From Styela clava (Eukaryota; Chordata; Ascidiacea; Stolidobranchia; Styelidae): DNA of 64,000 nt. The notes beneath the pieces were generated by a model. That model was given only the letters and a program-made list of their open reading frames with translations. It made no database searches and was not told the DNA's origin. The position numbers and the translations under genes were made by a program. The stretch is taken from positions 5,644,501 to 5,708,500 of the forward strand of contig NC_135263.1 of assembly GCF_964204865.1 (NCBI RefSeq), given 5' to 3'. Below, piece after piece: positions 22,408-35,100 of this stretch. Within the stretch, counting starts at the first letter, position 1; each line of letters starts with the position of its first letter.

Positions 22408-24087
22408 TCATTTCTCAAATTCAGCCTCATGGAGTAATTGCATGATTTTCATCTTTGTTGATGAAGCACGCTCAGGAGACAGTCTTTTCAGCTGTGGTAG
22501 AAGTGAAAGAAGGAAGAATTTGTCTGGATCATCTACAAATAAATATATATAGTATCAATATTCTATACCATTACGTGTTTATTGGACACGTAGTGGACAT
22601 AGTGAACGTTTTGTTGTTCTTAGACTTAGTCTTGTTCTTCTTTGACACGTTCAGAAGAAATCGCTTTTCTCTTTGGTTACTGGACCAATTGTTTTGAAAT
22701 TTTCATTGGTTAAAGATAAAATTTTTCCCCAGAAGGCTATTATTTTTTTTCGCCAAATATTTGAGCATACCGTATATACTCGCCTATAGGTCGCACCACC
22801 GTATAGGTCGCACTATTAGTTTTGTGTTAAAAAAGTTTGATTTTGATTTGACTCGCACATAAGTCAAACTGAAAATCTACGGATTTAAAAAGCCCTTTTC
22901 CTAGATTTTTGCATAGGTATCTTCCTATTTTGTTTTTTTTGTAGGGCAAAATATAATCAAAATATGTCAATGACGCTCATAATTTTATATGGTTAGAACC
23001 AGGTCAACTGTAATAGATGCGTGCGGCGTGTTACGATTTGTAGAAATGGCCTATATCCAAATTTTTGTAAAATCGTCTGTATGTCGAGCGGATAGGTCAC
23101 ACCTATATTTTTTTAAAAAAATAGGTAAAAAGTTGCGACCTATAGGCGAGTATATACGGTAGCTGTCTTGTCTATATGAGCATGCTATGCATACGCTCCT
23201 TTAATTCTACAACATAATAAACTAATCTCGATCACACCATATCATGTGTGACCGTAGATAAAACATGAAACAAAAACGATGTTCGAAAAGGTTAAAAAAA
23301 TTACCATCCTTCTCCTCCTCAAGAATTTTCAAAATCCGCATGTTCACTTCTTCCTTCCTTTTTTTTGGTGTCGGTGCGACAGAAGATGACCCAGACACTT
23401 CTTCCCCTTCTACCACAGCTGATAGAGTGACAAGTTCTAAATTTGAGGACGTTCTGAAATATGAAATAGAAAAGGTCCTGAAATAACTTCAAATTAATAA
23501 AGAATTTAACTTGTACCAAATTGAACAGATCATTTCAAAACATGTGATAGATATATCATTGAAATAGGCACACACTTTTCATCATAGTAACATATCACAG
23601 CAGCTCAATATTTACTCTTGTGCCGATTTTATGCAAAATAACTTACTTTCGATGCTGCACGAAGGAATCTAAAAAAGTCATGTGTTCAAATAGATGCCAT
23701 TTATTCGTTGAAACGCCTCCGGGTGCCCCTGACTTCATGGTACTTTCATTTTTATTTTTCATCTTGACGAATCTGTCTCGCAAGGCCTTCCACTTCTCTC
23801 TTGCCTGCTGTCCTAAATAGCATTATCAGATTGTGGTGTTAGTTGAGCAAAGCAAGCTTTTATTTTCAATTTGGTGTACTTGAAAATATTTTAGACAACG
23901 TGATTTTGCCATCAAGATAAATCCAGCAATGCCATAATAAAAGTAACTAACCAGTAACATGGAGCAATGCTCCTATCTCCGCCCAATTGTTGGATTTGAT
24001 ATTAACATCACGATAATCGTGACGACTCATGTCATACAGACATGGTCTAGATTTCACCTCATTTATTAAAAGCTCTTCAAACGACAT
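22408..24087 (-). CDS. MADF-BESS protein of the Harbinger element
   Basis: Four minus-strand exons keep phase throughout: 24087-23952, 23812-23647, 23453-23305 and 22532-22408, giving 191 residues. Exons 1-2 encode a MADF (Myb/SANT-like) DNA-binding domain, from MSFEELLINEVKSRPCLYD through NWAEIGALLHVTG to HLFEHMTFLDSFVQHRK. Exon 3 has a basic patch, PTPKKRK. Exon 4 is a BESS motif, DDPDKFFLLSLLPQLKRL, which mediates protein-protein contact. In Harbinger elements such a protein helps bring the transposase to the nucleus and to the element ends. An acceptor-like TTTCAG lies two bases before the chosen ATG, so an upstream exon may exist. Intron 3 carries a MITE and a dispersed repeat. Confidence 0.75.
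22577..22712 (+). repeat. Dispersed repeat, copy 2
   Basis: Same block order as 17726-17860 (TTTATTGGACACGTAG, TTTTGTTGTTCTTAG, AAATCGCTTTTCTCTTTG, TACTGGACCAATTG). It lies in intron 3 of the MADF-BESS gene next to the MITE at 22768. Confidence 0.5.
22768..23161. mobile_element. Mariner-type MITE in the MADF-BESS intron
   Basis: Ends form a ~28-bp, nearly perfect inverted repeat: TACCGTATATACTCGCCTAT followed by AGGTCGCA on each strand. TA lies at both outer edges. Length 394 bp, no reading frame. It sits in intron 3 of the Harbinger MADF-BESS gene, so one transposon is nested in another. Confidence 0.8.
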
Positions 24088-24540
24088 GACTGTGAAACAA
24101 AGTTTGTAATGAATTCAAAATACAATTGTTGTTAGAATTCATACCGGTATAGCAAATAGTAAAGACTACAATCCTTCACTAGTACTTGCAATCAATTTTA
24201 TTCTGACCTAGATAACGGTACCTAATTTGGATATTTAACTTATAAATTACGATAAACGGTACCTAATTTGATATTGCAGTTATAAAATGCGGTACCTTCT
24301 GATCTAAGCAGAATGTAAAACCACTTCCCACGGGAAGCAGCCGACAACGCCGCAAAAAAGCACGTGGAATTCGAAGGTCAGTCGCGCCGAAAAACGCTCA
24401 GCGAGAGAATCAGCAGCGGCACCGCGCGTCGTCGTTAGGTGCCGCGCTTTCAGTGTGAACGGCGTCACTTGAAACAATGGAGAGCGATCTCGAGCGCACT
24501 TCGCAACGCGTCGCGACGCATCCAGTGTAAACGCACCTTA

Positions 24541-26605
24541 ATGAGGTACGGTATTCGCCTTAAGTAACGCAAAATTAAAATATGTGCTAAAATACCTGAA
24601 TACAAGGTAAATTTATTATTTGTTTAGCACTGAATGCTAATTACTGAATTATATCCTATTTCAGTATTTGTCATGGAATGTCTGTTTAATTAAAAATTGA
24701 GTAGATTAATTTTAACTAAACGCGTCTGTCAAGTATTTTATTCCGCGTTAGACAGACCTTTTTTAAAAACGTTCTGTTAGATTTAAATATTACTGTCTTA
24801 TGCTACTGTCAGACTACTATTTTCTAGATACCTGTTTGAAAGTGTTTCCAATCTATAAAATATTTTCTGGATTTGTATGGTAACTACTGCCTGACTGCAG
24901 TACTATACTAATACAGTAATACATAATAGAGCTGCATGTATATGTATATTTGATATTTTTAGTATCTCTGTATCTTTTATCATTTAATATTGTTGATGGT
25001 TCGTCTCATTTTCAAAGACTTAAATGTTTTTCTAGCTCTTGTTAGTGCAATAAAACTAAAATGAGACAAAAGTATATTCAAGGAAATAATGCAAGATTCG
25101 TAAGATAATTTGAAAAAATATTAGGAAGAAAAAGAAGTTTAAGAATTACCTAATATTAAGTTATTTTTTTCTCTGCTCAAAAGAAATAGATAAACGTTTT
25201 TTTAGTTCAACTCGCCAATATGATTATCCCATTTTGTTTTTTCATATATGGAGTACAGTTCTAGTGACTTTGTAATAATTTGAAAATTTTGGCTTTCTTA
25301 TTGTTCAACAAAAAAAAATTATAGAAAGTGATATGGAATACATATTTTGACATTGACGTGTTGATTCATATTCCTTGCTCTGCCACAAAGTTTATTTTCG
25401 ATGCAATATTTCTGTATTTACTGGTTAGGAAGTACTTTCTTGTTCTCTACTTGCTCTGAGCTATGTAGTGGTTTGTATAAGTCAAGTACCCACTCAGAAA
25501 CCAAGAGACTCAAACCAAAATTAAGAGGGATGGGGGTACCAAGTTTTATAGATAAGTATTTATATAACTAAATCGGTGCCAATTTTTTCCAGACCAGCTT
25601 GTAAAAGACATTATCCGCAACCTAAAATGCTAGTCTGCTTCAACCGAATTTGAGAGGGACGGAGCGCAATGTTTTATGCAGGAATATTGTATATAATTGA
25701 AGCCGTGCCAATTTTCAAATCAACTTGTTATAGACGATATAAATAACCTAGAATGCCAGCGTAAATTAACAACAATATATTAAGTTGGAAGTTTGTAATG
25801 GTACCATGTTTGTTATTCAATTTGGAATCAAATTCTCAGAACTGGGGAATAGTTCTTAATACTATTATAGTCAGTCTTAAGTTTATTTACTTTGATCAAA
25901 GATGATTTGGCATTGTTAAGGTAGATTCAATGTTTGGCCATGTGCATTAGACATAATTCTGTTTTGGTGTCCTAGATTTTCTGTTTATAAGATAAGTACT
26001 TCAGTATGCCTCTGTGTAAACAATCTGCAAATGTTAAAAGTGCTTGAACGTTCTAAATCCAGGTTGAAAGCAAAACAACATTTGCAGACGATTTGTCATG
26101 CTTCCAACACTTGTTTTGATCTAGGTTTGATCTCGAAATTTTGAGCCAAATGCTTTATTACCGATATATAATATTATATATTTCTTAGAAAGCGTCTATA
26201 AGCGTAAATAAATTCACTGTCACACCTTTTGCTAGGAACAAAGCAGGCACCCAGTGGCATCTGACAATATGTAACTGTATAACTGAGGTAGAATGTAATT
26301 TAAAAAAAATGTTATTGCGTTTCCAAACGAAAAATAGCATATTATTTTACGGTATCTAGATGCCTACTGCATTTTTATACCTGTTTTTACTAACATCCCC
26401 CATATGATGTATTCCCCATGTTTTTGGACGCATTAGCAAAGTTTCTAGTGTTTATCGACAATTTTTCACTGTTTTTAAACTTTTTAGTAAGTTTTCTAGT
26501 GTTTTTGGACGGTTTTTCACTGTTCTATCTTATGTATTACGGTAACAAAATTTCGTTTGAATCCAGATTTCTTTATTATTATTAATGAAATGTTTATGAT
26601 AGTCA
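24541..26605. other. Region upstream of RECQL4
   Basis: AT-rich, no gene seen. Near 26420-26525 there is an imperfect short tandem repeat (TTTCTAGTGTTTTTGGACG type with TTTTTCACTG). A possible 5'-UTR splice acceptor, ATCCAG, lies near 26569. Confidence 0.3.
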
Positions 26606-29600
26606 TTGATTATGAAGACTGAAATCACAGAATTGAAGCTTGAATTAAAACAATGGGAGCTAAATTTTTTAAAAATGAACGGCCGGAAACCGACAAAAAA
26701 TGATGCAGCTGAAATTCCAGAAATTAGAGACAAATATGCCAAATTTGTCAACTTGAAAAAAGATTTTCAAGAGCTTCATCGTACAAAGCATAATGTGGAA
26801 TCGAAAGAGAATAATGAGAATTTAGAGAAGCCATTAAAACCTGTTCAAAATGATAGCAGTAGAAAAATATTGTCTCCCAAAAATAGTCAAGTGGAGAATT
26901 CTTCTGTCAAGTTTAAATCACCGTCCAAAAGTAGTAAAACTAGTTCCGTTTGGGGTGAAAATTTATTGAAGAAGAATTTTGTTGCGTCAAAAACTAGCGA
27001 TTTTCATGACAGTTCACCTACAAGGGAAATCAATGACAAAGCTACAAACGCTTCCCCAGAAAAGAAAGGTAATAATTGGAGAGACAAAATGAGAAAAAAT
27101 ATTGGTTTGGGATCGGCAAAACATTTAGCAACCAACTTAAAAAGAAGATCTAGAATAACAAGTGCACTAAATAGTACTCTTGGTTTGGATGACTCTGTGG
27201 TATCGACAGATGAAACTGCCTCTGATGGTATAACTTCTGACATATCATTTGGAAGCCAACTTAAGATTGTATCAAAAAGTGGGAATTCAAATTTTAATTC
27301 ACCGAATACTTCATTTAGAAATAGTTCCCCGTTTGTTCCAAAGCCTCCGAAAAGCTTGCTATCAAAGTCTATCAATATGGATTTCCTGCAAGACGAGGAT
27401 CTTTCTGATTTGAAAAATCTTGTGCAAGAAACCAAGGCTGACTCAAACAAGGATACAGAATTCGAACAAGCATCTGAAACGAATTTTAGTCACGAAAATG
27501 AGGTTAGTGGTACTGAGGAAAATTTTGATAACGCGAATGAAGAAAATGTAGAACCAATAAAAGATGAAACAGAAAGTTTTATAGAAGCCAACTTCAGAGA
27601 AAAGCCGAAGAAAACAAATTTTTCTTTTTCATCTGATAACCATTTTCCTACAATTAATTACGATTCTGTTCGTTTGAACGCAGAAAAAATGATAGACGAA
27701 GTTAAATTAACAGAAAAAGAAACTTCGGTCAGCGATGATGCGGAATTGCCAGCGACAGACAAAGAAAATGTCACAAAGGGAAGCACGAAAGTAAAATCAC
27801 AGTCTACTACTCGTGCAATTCCGCAAACTAACTTTGTACTATTGAATATGAAGAAGAAATGTTACAGCAAAAGGGGAGGAGCTGGAAACTTTTTGCGGAA
27901 ACAAGTCCTGCGACAAAAACTTGCCAAAAAAGGGTATTCATATAAGAGTGGATGGAAGGGGCGCAGTGGTGGTTCTAGCTTTCGAAGTGGGGGATCTAAA
28001 TGGAAAGGTGGGGGTGACGTGGGGTATCGAGATAGAACTGCTGATAAGTGTTTCAAATGTGGTGAGACCGGACATTGGGCAAGTAAATGCAGAGGTTTTA
28101 AATCGCAACAAAAGAAAATAGACCCAGAAGAAGAACAACAAAATAAAGAAAGTTTAGAAGAAATTATTGAAAATATTGATATGTTAACATCAGCTTTGAA
28201 AGGTGAATCGAACAATGAAATGCTACAAAAAGCTACTGTGGGTTTGTGTGACCCTGTATTATATAATGATGAGCCTATCACTGATAACAATGAAGTAATG
28301 GAAGCATTATTAAAAATGTTCAAATATAATTCTTTTCGCCCAGGACAAGATGTTGCAATTAGTAGAATTTTAAGAGGTCTCCCGACTCTACTCGTTCTTT
28401 CTACGGGTTCGGGAAAGTCACTTTGTTATCAACTACCTGCATATTTGTATGCTAAGCAACGTAATGCTATTACTCTAGTTATTTCGCCTTTAGTATCTCT
28501 CATGGATGACCAAGTACGCGGTTTACCTAAAATGATGAAAGCGACTCGAATTCATTCAGGGATGAGCAAAGAACAAAGAAATAAAGCAATGCTGGAAGTT
28601 GAAAATGGAAATGTTCATGTTCTTCTCGTCTCACCTGAAGCAATCACTACATGGGCTGGAATGTCACCAAAATATAGCCCGCTGTCCAAACTACCACCTG
28701 TTGCATTTGCTTGTGTTGATGAATGTCATTGCTTGTCTGAATGGTCTCATGCATTCAGGCCGTCGTATTTAAGAGTTTGTCAAGTTTTGCGTGAGCAACT
28801 GAAAGTAAAATGTCTCGTTGGGTTGACTGCAACTGCTACTATGGATACCTGTGCGTCTGTGGCAAGACAGCTTGGAATTACGGATATTGATAAAGGTGTG
28901 ATAGCAAAAATTGATATTCCTGATAATTTAGTTTTGTCGGTATCACGTGACAGGTATAAGGATGAAGCATTATCGCAACTTCTACTTGGTGGACGCTTTT
29001 CAAAATTGGATTCTGTTATTGTGTATTGTACTAGAAGAGATGAAGCGTCAAGAATAGCTGGCCTGTTGAGAGTTAAAATGCAAGACATGCCAGCTCTCGC
29101 TGTGGAGGAGCCTGAATCTGATCAAGAAGAAAGCGTAGAACAAGAAAGTAATTCTAAGAAACGAAAAAGGACAAGTAAACCAAAGAAAAGTGCTAAAAGA
29201 AAAGCTGTAACTCTTGATGCAGAATGTTACCATGCTGGTATGTCCGCTAGCGAAAGACGTCGAATACAAAATAAATTTATGAATGGTACTTTGCGTGTCG
29301 TTGTTGCGACTGTCGCATTTGGAATGGGGATTGATAAGCAAGATGTTCGAGCTGTAATTCATTACAATATGCCAATGTCCTTTGAACGATACGTACAAGA
29401 AGTGGGAAGAGCCGGCAGAGATGGAAAACCAGCCCACTGTCATCTTTTTCTTGATGCGGATGGCGGAGACTTGAGAGAACTCAGCAGGCATTCCTATGGG
29501 AAGACAATTGATCGGTACACAATTAAAAAGTTTGTTAAAAAAGTGTTTCCATTATGTGACTGCGAAGATGAAATTGATGATATGGACAGCGACATAGCGG

Positions 29601-30535
29601 AAGAAAAGCCGAATACTTGCCAAGGACATTTTTCTGCCATTGAAATTGATTCTACTATCGAAGACTTGGATGTCAAAAAAGAAGGACTAGAAACATTGAT
29701 CTGTTATTTAGAAATTGAAAATTTAATTCACGTCAATCTACCTACTGAAACAAGATGTACAATGGAGTTTTATGGTGGGCCAGGTCAAATGATAAGAACA
29801 GCAAAAAAATGCGATGCAGTCGCTGTAGCTTTGAAAATTGCCAAGACGAAAGAAGATGAAACCAAGGTTAATTTTAATGCTATGCGAGTAGCTGATGAAC
29901 TTAATATGGATTTACCTTCTTTGAAAAGACTTCTTCGTTATTTGACATACGATACTTCTCTTTCTTCAGTCGAAAGCGAAGTTGGAAAAAGCGGAGTTGA
30001 AGTCCAATTCTCACAACTTTCTTTTTGTGTTCGAACAAAACAAAAAACGACTTCTGAATTTTTAGACGCAGTTACTGATCTCTTGCTGAGAAGAATTATC
30101 TCACAAGAGAATAAAGAACTCGTACAGCTAAGAATGTGTTTCAATACTATGCAGAAATTTTCACATTCTAATGTTGGTACCTGTCGAGACTTTGTTGATC
30201 TATCTAAAAGCACAGAGTTAAAATCATTGATTTCTGAATATTTTAAAGAACAGCGACCAGTAAAACACACTGAGGAAGAATTACCACAAATTGATCCCAG
30301 AGATGAGAATGAATTGCGTTGCCATGTACGCCAGTTTCTACATGTACATGCAAACGACTTTGAACATAGAGTCACAGGTCGTGCAATTGCTCGTATATTT
30401 CATGGTATCGATAGTCCGAGGTATCCTGCTAAAAATTGGGGGCCTGCTCGTAGATTTTGGAGATCAAAACTTCAGATTAATTTCAATTTGATCAGAAAGA
30501 TTGCAACAGAGGAGATTGTTGGAACAGTTCGATGA
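26606..30535 (+). CDS. RECQL4: RECQL4 helicase, single-exon
   Basis: One uninterrupted frame of 1309 residues. Residues ~1-55 (LELKQWELNFLKMNGRKPT) match the Sld2-like N-terminus of RECQL4, used in origin firing. A CCHC zinc knuckle has C482, C485, H490 and C495. The RecQ core follows: Walker A TGSGKS from residue 600 (K604), DECH box at 705-708, and motif VI VGRAGRDG from 933. A basic insert (KKRKRTSKPKKSAKRK) lies between helicase lobes at about 850-870. The C-terminus, HGIDSPRYPAKNWG then RRFW, is the RECQL4-specific tail. The protein is a nuclear 3'-5' helicase in replication initiation and repair. The second in-frame Met, at residue 3, could be the true start. Neighbouring genes have many introns, so the lack of any here is unusual. 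Confidence 0.93.
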   Translation: MIMKTEITELKLELKQWELNFLKMNGRKPTKNDAAEIPEIRDKYAKFVNLKKDFQELHRTKHNVESKENNENLEKPLKPVQNDSSRKILSPKNSQVENSSVKFKSPSKSSKTSSVWGENLLKKNFVASKTSDFHDSSPTREINDKATNASPEKKGNNWRDKMRKNIGLGSAKHLATNLKRRSRITSALNSTLGLDDSVVSTDETASDGITSDISFGSQLKIVSKSGNSNFNSPNTSFRNSSPFVPKPPKSLLSKSINMDFLQDEDLSDLKNLVQETKADSNKDTEFEQASETNFSHENEVSGTEENFDNANEENVEPIKDETESFIEANFREKPKKTNFSFSSDNHFPTINYDSVRLNAEKMIDEVKLTEKETSVSDDAELPATDKENVTKGSTKVKSQSTTRAIPQTNFVLLNMKKKCYSKRGGAGNFLRKQVLRQKLAKKGYSYKSGWKGRSGGSSFRSGGSKWKGGGDVGYRDRTADKCFKCGETGHWASKCRGFKSQQKKIDPEEEQQNKESLEEIIENIDMLTSALKGESNNEMLQKATVGLCDPVLYNDEPITDNNEVMEALLKMFKYNSFRPGQDVAISRILRGLPTLLVLSTGSGKSLCYQLPAYLYAKQRNAITLVISPLVSLMDDQVRGLPKMMKATRIHSGMSKEQRNKAMLEVENGNVHVLLVSPEAITTWAGMSPKYSPLSKLPPVAFACVDECHCLSEWSHAFRPSYLRVCQVLREQLKVKCLVGLTATATMDTCASVARQLGITDIDKGVIAKIDIPDNLVLSVSRDRYKDEALSQLLLGGRFSKLDSVIVYCTRRDEASRIAGLLRVKMQDMPALAVEEPESDQEESVEQESNSKKRKRTSKPKKSAKRKAVTLDAECYHAGMSASERRRIQNKFMNGTLRVVVATVAFGMGIDKQDVRAVIHYNMPMSFERYVQEVGRAGRDGKPAHCHLFLDADGGDLRELSRHSYGKTIDRYTIKKFVKKVFPLCDCEDEIDDMDSDIAEEKPNTCQGHFSAIEIDSTIEDLDVKKEGLETLICYLEIENLIHVNLPTETRCTMEFYGGPGQMIRTAKKCDAVAVALKIAKTKEDETKVNFNAMRVADELNMDLPSLKRLLRYLTYDTSLSSVESEVGKSGVEVQFSQLSFCVRTKQKTTSEFLDAVTDLLLRRIISQENKELVQLRMCFNTMQKFSHSNVGTCRDFVDLSKSTELKSLISEYFKEQRPVKHTEEELPQIDPRDENELRCHVRQFLHVHANDFEHRVTGRAIARIFHGIDSPRYPAKNWGPARRFWRSKLQINFNLIRKIATEEIVGTVR

Positions 30536-32185
30536 TAAGGTCATTTTTTGTGTATTAATAAAAGAACTAAAATAATCCAAAAGTGTAAATTATACTTTGA
30601 TAAGCTAACAACTAACTTATTACTGTTTTTCCTAAAATCGACTTGCAGTCATTGTGGAAAATGTAATATTACTATTTCCTATGTTGTAACTATTCAATCA
30701 TTGAAATACTGAACTTTTTGCTTGATATAAGTGAAAATAAGTTTCCACCATTTTATTCTATTCATTACTCATACTGCCGAAATAAAAATTTAAAAAAAGT
30801 TTGTATTTCACTGCCTTGTTATTTCAATATGTTTCCATTCACATACAGATTATCACTGTTTTTCAATTTCCTATTTAATTTTTATCTACTCAAAAAGTTG
30901 CAAAAACATGTTTTTGTCAAAAAAAATTTTGTGCATTTTCCAATTTCTTGATGGCCCTACTTCACTATCAAGAGGTTGTCAAGTTTGTTATTTAGTTTTT
31001 TTTTCTTGAAAAAAATTTTTTCTTGAAAAAAAAAATGTTTCAAATTTGCATCTGCTAGTTAGTTGCTCAGTGGTCCTATAATAACAATGTAATGTCTCGC
31101 ATCACGTTCACAATATGGTTTCGTTTACTCTTTATCAAATTAATATATCGCTCAACCATTTGGGAATTATATAATATCTGAAATTTAATACTTGTACTGG
31201 TTGGTATCACATAAAACTGGTAATAATAGTCTTTATTACATCACAATTATGTTATTCATTCATGCGTTGTTGTAATGATCTTCAATTTGTATGATTGTCA
31301 TTAATATTCAATGTTAATTTTATTGCTTCATACTTCCTACTGCCTTAATAGGAGATGTGCTATTTTTGTTCTGCCAACTTTCACACTATTTACTTTTCTT
31401 ATTCTCTCATTGTGTGCGGCTTTCCTCTATCATGAACAGCTGTGGCTTTGTTAGTCATTTATCGATTCTATTCATGTCAATCTAATTACTTGTGACAAGC
31501 GTTGCTCAAAAGCTAGTTCTAGTTTGGTAGTTAGGTCTGTAGCATTAACTGTTCTCAAATATATTATTATAGACCAAATTATGTTATGAGCCAGCTGATC
31601 AGGATTTTTCAATCTATATATATATGTGGCCAGGTTATGAACAACTTTGGACCATACATTTGCATGTCTAACTGTTAATTAACTGGGTGGGTATTAAAAT
31701 TATTTTTGGTGTAATGCCAATGAGGAGGTCTAAGAGAATCTTTTACGTTTCAAACTAGTTTGACTTTGTCATGGATCAATATACTATATATGACATTGGT
31801 ATTACGATAAATTTATATGAAAATGTATATCTGGTATCATAAGGATCCAGGTCGACTTTGATACAATAATCCATTCTATTTTTATAGGGTTGTTTCATGT
31901 GGTTATTTTGGCTATGTATCTCGACTTTTTTTTCTCTATCGAATTTGTCTCTAGTTATTCATATTATGGCTTTTCAAATTTTTCTTATTCTGTTGACTGA
32001 TGTACTCAATTTTTTTCACTGCCTTTTTCTTAGCTAGGCGTAAGAATTACATCTAAAAAAATTATTTGGCACACTTTTTTAAAAGTGTGAAGGTGGATAT
32101 TCAAAATGTAGAACAAAAGTTTACTACTTTTACAAGATCGTCATCAAATTTTGCCAAGTAAACTTCCGCCCCTAGTAGAAGGAAA
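30536..32185. other. Intergenic region between RECQL4 and the ZCCHC gene
   Basis: Very AT-rich, with poly-T and poly-A tracts near 31000. No gene, RNA or transposon end recognised. It must hold the promoter of the downstream gene, but no motif stands out. Confidence 0.3.
30557..30562 (+). promoter_or_regulatory. Poly(A) signal of RECQL4
   Basis: AATAAA 22 bases after the TGA of RECQL4, on the same strand. Confidence 0.65.
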
Positions 32186-35100
32186 ATGTTAACGTTCGGT
32201 AACAAGATCGGGATATACGAGTGGTTTCAACAAATTCAAGGATGGAATCGAATGGATTTTTTATGTAATTTAATTCACCTTTGCAATCCGTTTGAACTTA
32301 GATTTATTGGATCATGCATAGAAGATATAGCACAAATGGATTACAATTGCTTGAGAGATCAGGAAGGTAAAGCTAACAGTGCAGAGGTAAGTTGTATGGA
32401 AAGTTTTTTATGGAAAAACAAATTTGTTTTAATTACAAAGTGTGGGAAGTTTTGGCTGGTGTTCTGTGAAATTGCCTTAAGATACGAGGCGTTTAATCTG
32501 TTTATGTCAGAGGTTCCAATATAACTTGGGAAGAAATATTTTATGTTGAGCTAAATTTGATATAATACTCTACATGTAGATACTCTATATTAGGATATAT
32601 AAAGTACATCCAGTGCTAGCAAACATTGCAATTTGTAGACGTTTCGAGTTTCTACATAGAAACCCTGATAAAGTTTTTCTGTACGTTAATTCAAATTGTC
32701 GGCAAATTACATCGTTTTGTTAACAACATTTGTGCCTTTCATATCCTGAACTCATAATATGTACCTGGTGAAAAATCATAATCTATTCAAGTGAAAGATG
32801 TCTCTATCAGGATAGTTTAACAACTAATATTCTACCCATTAATTTCAATTTCTAAATTGTGTAATGGGAAAATGTAGCAGTAAAATCGGAATTTGCATCT
32901 ACCGTAACTTTAAATTTTGTTCTATAGCCAAATAATACCGAAGTCTTCTAATCCAAATAAATACCAACTTTTTATGGAGTCATGGTGACATTTTTAGCAA
33001 TTTTTTGGCTGGCTATGGTTTGTGTCGAGTCATCTTTTTAAATTTAGAATAGCATTCAATTGCCATATCTTTAAAGAAAAGTTTTTAATCGGGATGTATG
33101 TATATTTTCATTATATTAATTTCTCGCTTTGAAGAATATAAGTGCCAGGTTTCAGCATAATGATTTCTAAGCTGCTTATACCATCAACATACGCTGTATT
33201 TGTAGTTGTATTATATGAAGCCCGTGGATCATAATTAATGTTGATATTAAAATGAATGACCTAACTTTATAAACATGAGCACAAATTTTCAAATACAAGA
33301 GTTTCAAAACAAAAAAATAAATGTTGAAATTTAAAAATATTAATTTAAAATATGGCAAAAAAGGAGGTGTTCTCGGAGATGGTATCTGATCATAGTTTGA
33401 AACAATATTCACCAAGTTACTGGGGTTTAAAGGTCAACGTTATATATTTCCTCATTTTTCCAAAGCAACTTTTTAAGTTTTGTTTTCTTCAGTCAAATAT
33501 GCTATGATCCAAACAATTTGTGGAGTCTGAAACATTTCATGGATAATTTCAAGATATTTCTGCCTATTATTTTAATGATAAATAATATACTTCACTTTAA
33601 TGAAATAATTAATTTCTTTTCAGCATCTCGAACATTTTATCAACAAATGTTCATCTGTTGATGAATTCAGAAGTCATATTTCTGTTTGTATTTCTCTGCT
33701 GCGATCTTCAAACTATAAAGTTGCCAGCAAACTTGCAGAACTTCTTGATGTAAGTGAAATTGTATTTTGTAATAAACTTATCTTTCTTGATAATCACCGA
33801 TGTATATTTGTGGGCAGCGTTTCCTAGGAAATTTGTGTAAATGAATATGAAAACTCGTTTGTTCATGCGTAATGTACGGAGATATAATCAGTAGGACTCT
33901 TATATTTCTAGTAAGTTATTCGAGTTCGCCATACTCATATTGTAAAATTAATATTTATCTTTTTATTAATAATATTTTTCTATATTCAATGCAAATGATG
34001 TAGCCCAAACAGGACGAAAATTGAGAATATATTTGAAGTTTAAAAAAAAAATGCTAGTTAACTACAAAAGGGGTGTATTTATTGCAGTAAAAAGAAACCC
34101 TAATAAACACTGATTAAATTATAATAAACTTGGTCGAGATATATTGAAACTGATTTCATAACAAGATTGAAGTTGTAATGGGACTTTATTAACACCCTGG
34201 ATATAATTATGTAGGCCTATCGGTACTATGCGCATATTTTATTTTTGCGTTTATGCGTTTGAAACAATTACGGTAACTGCCTTCTTGGTTACAATGTTTG
34301 TAATGTCAACATAACAGTGGTATTTGTTCTCTTTATGTTTACTGTGAGGTATTTCTGTTATATTTCTGCTGCTTGTGTTATTTTTATGGTAATAAAGACC
34401 TTTTTAATTTATTCCTTTGCAAAGTTTCAAAAAAATCCATACCAATAATCCAACTAACTTGTTTGATTGTGTTGTAAGTGTTCCTGCACTATTGATCAAC
34501 GTATAAATTAGTTACTAGATCCATGTTTCCTTGAATGATTAATTTGGCTTCAATTCAATCATTGAATTAAATATTGCGCATTAGGCAACCATGACCTGAA
34601 GTGATAACGTCAATGCCTTGATAGAAATTCTGATAGACGTTTTGTTCGTATTTGTATATTACACATCCCAACGGAATTAACGTAATGTTACGTCAAAGGA
34701 TAGTGTGAGGGTCTTTTAACATAAAACTATATATAGAATTTTGAAGTACTAACTTGTACCTAGTTGAATGTGCTTGGTTCGTATGCAAATTTTATAATTC
34801 TATTTCAAAATTGAGAAGGCCTATTTATTTTGGCTAAAATTTCCTTCAGTTGTTGTGGTCATGCCTGGTCACAAATTTTAAAGTATGAAGCATGGCTATT
34901 ATCAAAATTGATGTACTTAATCCGACACTGTTTTCTATTAGGTTGCGTATTTACTTCTGAAATGCTGCATGTAGTGTCGGGATAATCACATAATTACATT
35001 GTTCCTTGCTCACGTCATACCATCTATTTATAACTTTCTCATACAATAGAAGACTTATGCCCAAGTCTCCATAATTTGACATATTTAGCCTACTGTTGAC

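Larger units (their letters stand above)
20390..24538. mobile_element. PIF/Harbinger DNA transposon with both genes
   Basis: Two genes characteristic of Harbinger elements lie tail to tail: the DDE transposase and a MADF-BESS protein. A candidate right terminus at about 24538 reads, on the minus strand, AGGTGCGTTTACACTGG, with an adjoining TTA that would fit the 3-bp Harbinger target. I could not find the matching inverted repeat upstream of 20390, so the left boundary given here is only the first codon. Confidence 0.65.
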
